From Membranipora membranacea (Eukaryota > Bryozoa > Gymnolaemata > Cheilostomatida > Membraniporidae): a DNA stretch of 64,000 nucleotides. The text below holds more notes on this DNA, generated by a model. That model was not told where the DNA came from and searched no databases. It saw only the letters and a list, made by a program, of their open reading frames with translations. Positions within the stretch are counted from its first letter, which is position 1. The DNA is not shown here. The stretch covers positions 9,315,501 through 9,379,500 of the forward strand of contig OU612070.1 of the NCBI GenBank assembly GCA_914767715.1, read 5' to 3'.

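Noticed and set aside
63317-63535. Plus-strand repetitive open frame with VTGHAYN units
   Set aside because: Product of the 21-bp minisatellite; no gene context.
1-64000. CRISPR array, operon or other prokaryotic system
   Set aside because: Spliced exons, AATAAA signals and microsatellites show animal nuclear DNA; the 38-bp and 21-bp arrays have no spacers.

Overview
The window is genomic DNA of a non-vertebrate animal. Coding sequence is broken into many short GT-AG exons, introns are mostly a few hundred bases, the DNA is AT-rich, and small palindromic and tandem repeats sit inside introns. I cannot place the organism more precisely than an invertebrate metazoan.

Almost the whole window (739-64000, minus strand) is the middle of one giant gene. 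I could chain 95 consecutive exons by splice sites and reading phase. Their phases agree at all 94 junctions and together they hold 6835 whole codons without a stop. Both ends of the gene lie outside the window. The product is a chain of spectrin-type triple helices with scattered Trp and Leu heptads and no CH, plakin, EF-hand or KASH domain inside the window. Its size and composition fit a nesprin (SYNE1/MSP-300/ANC-1) rod best; a spectraplakin-type rod is the alternative. Toward the left (C-terminal) side a Ser/Arg/Pro-rich linker (1824-4005) interrupts the rod.

The largest intron (24202-30789, between exons 59 and 58) carries three small genes on the opposite strand, here called A (25157-26788, 191 aa), B (about 27470-28455, about 136 aa, one splice junction unsure) and C (29057-30563, 139 aa). 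Each has its own AATAAA signal. Each is preceded by the same promoter words: a CGGGAAATT E2F-like box next to one or more ATTGG (inverted CCAAT) boxes. The proteins look nuclear: A has a SUMO-interaction-like motif and a C-terminal helix, B has two basic NLS-like patches, C is a basic segment plus a long coiled coil. I recognise none of the three as a known family.

The introns also hold a 38-bp tandem array that repeats the 5' splice site of exon 79 twelve times (11511-11995), a 250-bp element with long terminal inverted repeats beside it, a 160-bp fold-back hairpin, a dispersed hairpin motif in three copies, a tRNA-derived SINE-like piece, several minisatellites and microsatellites, and a decayed copy of one exon boundary. 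In the 5' part of the gene a non-phase-0 junction falls at every fourth exon, which suggests the rod grew by duplicating a four-exon, roughly three-repeat module.
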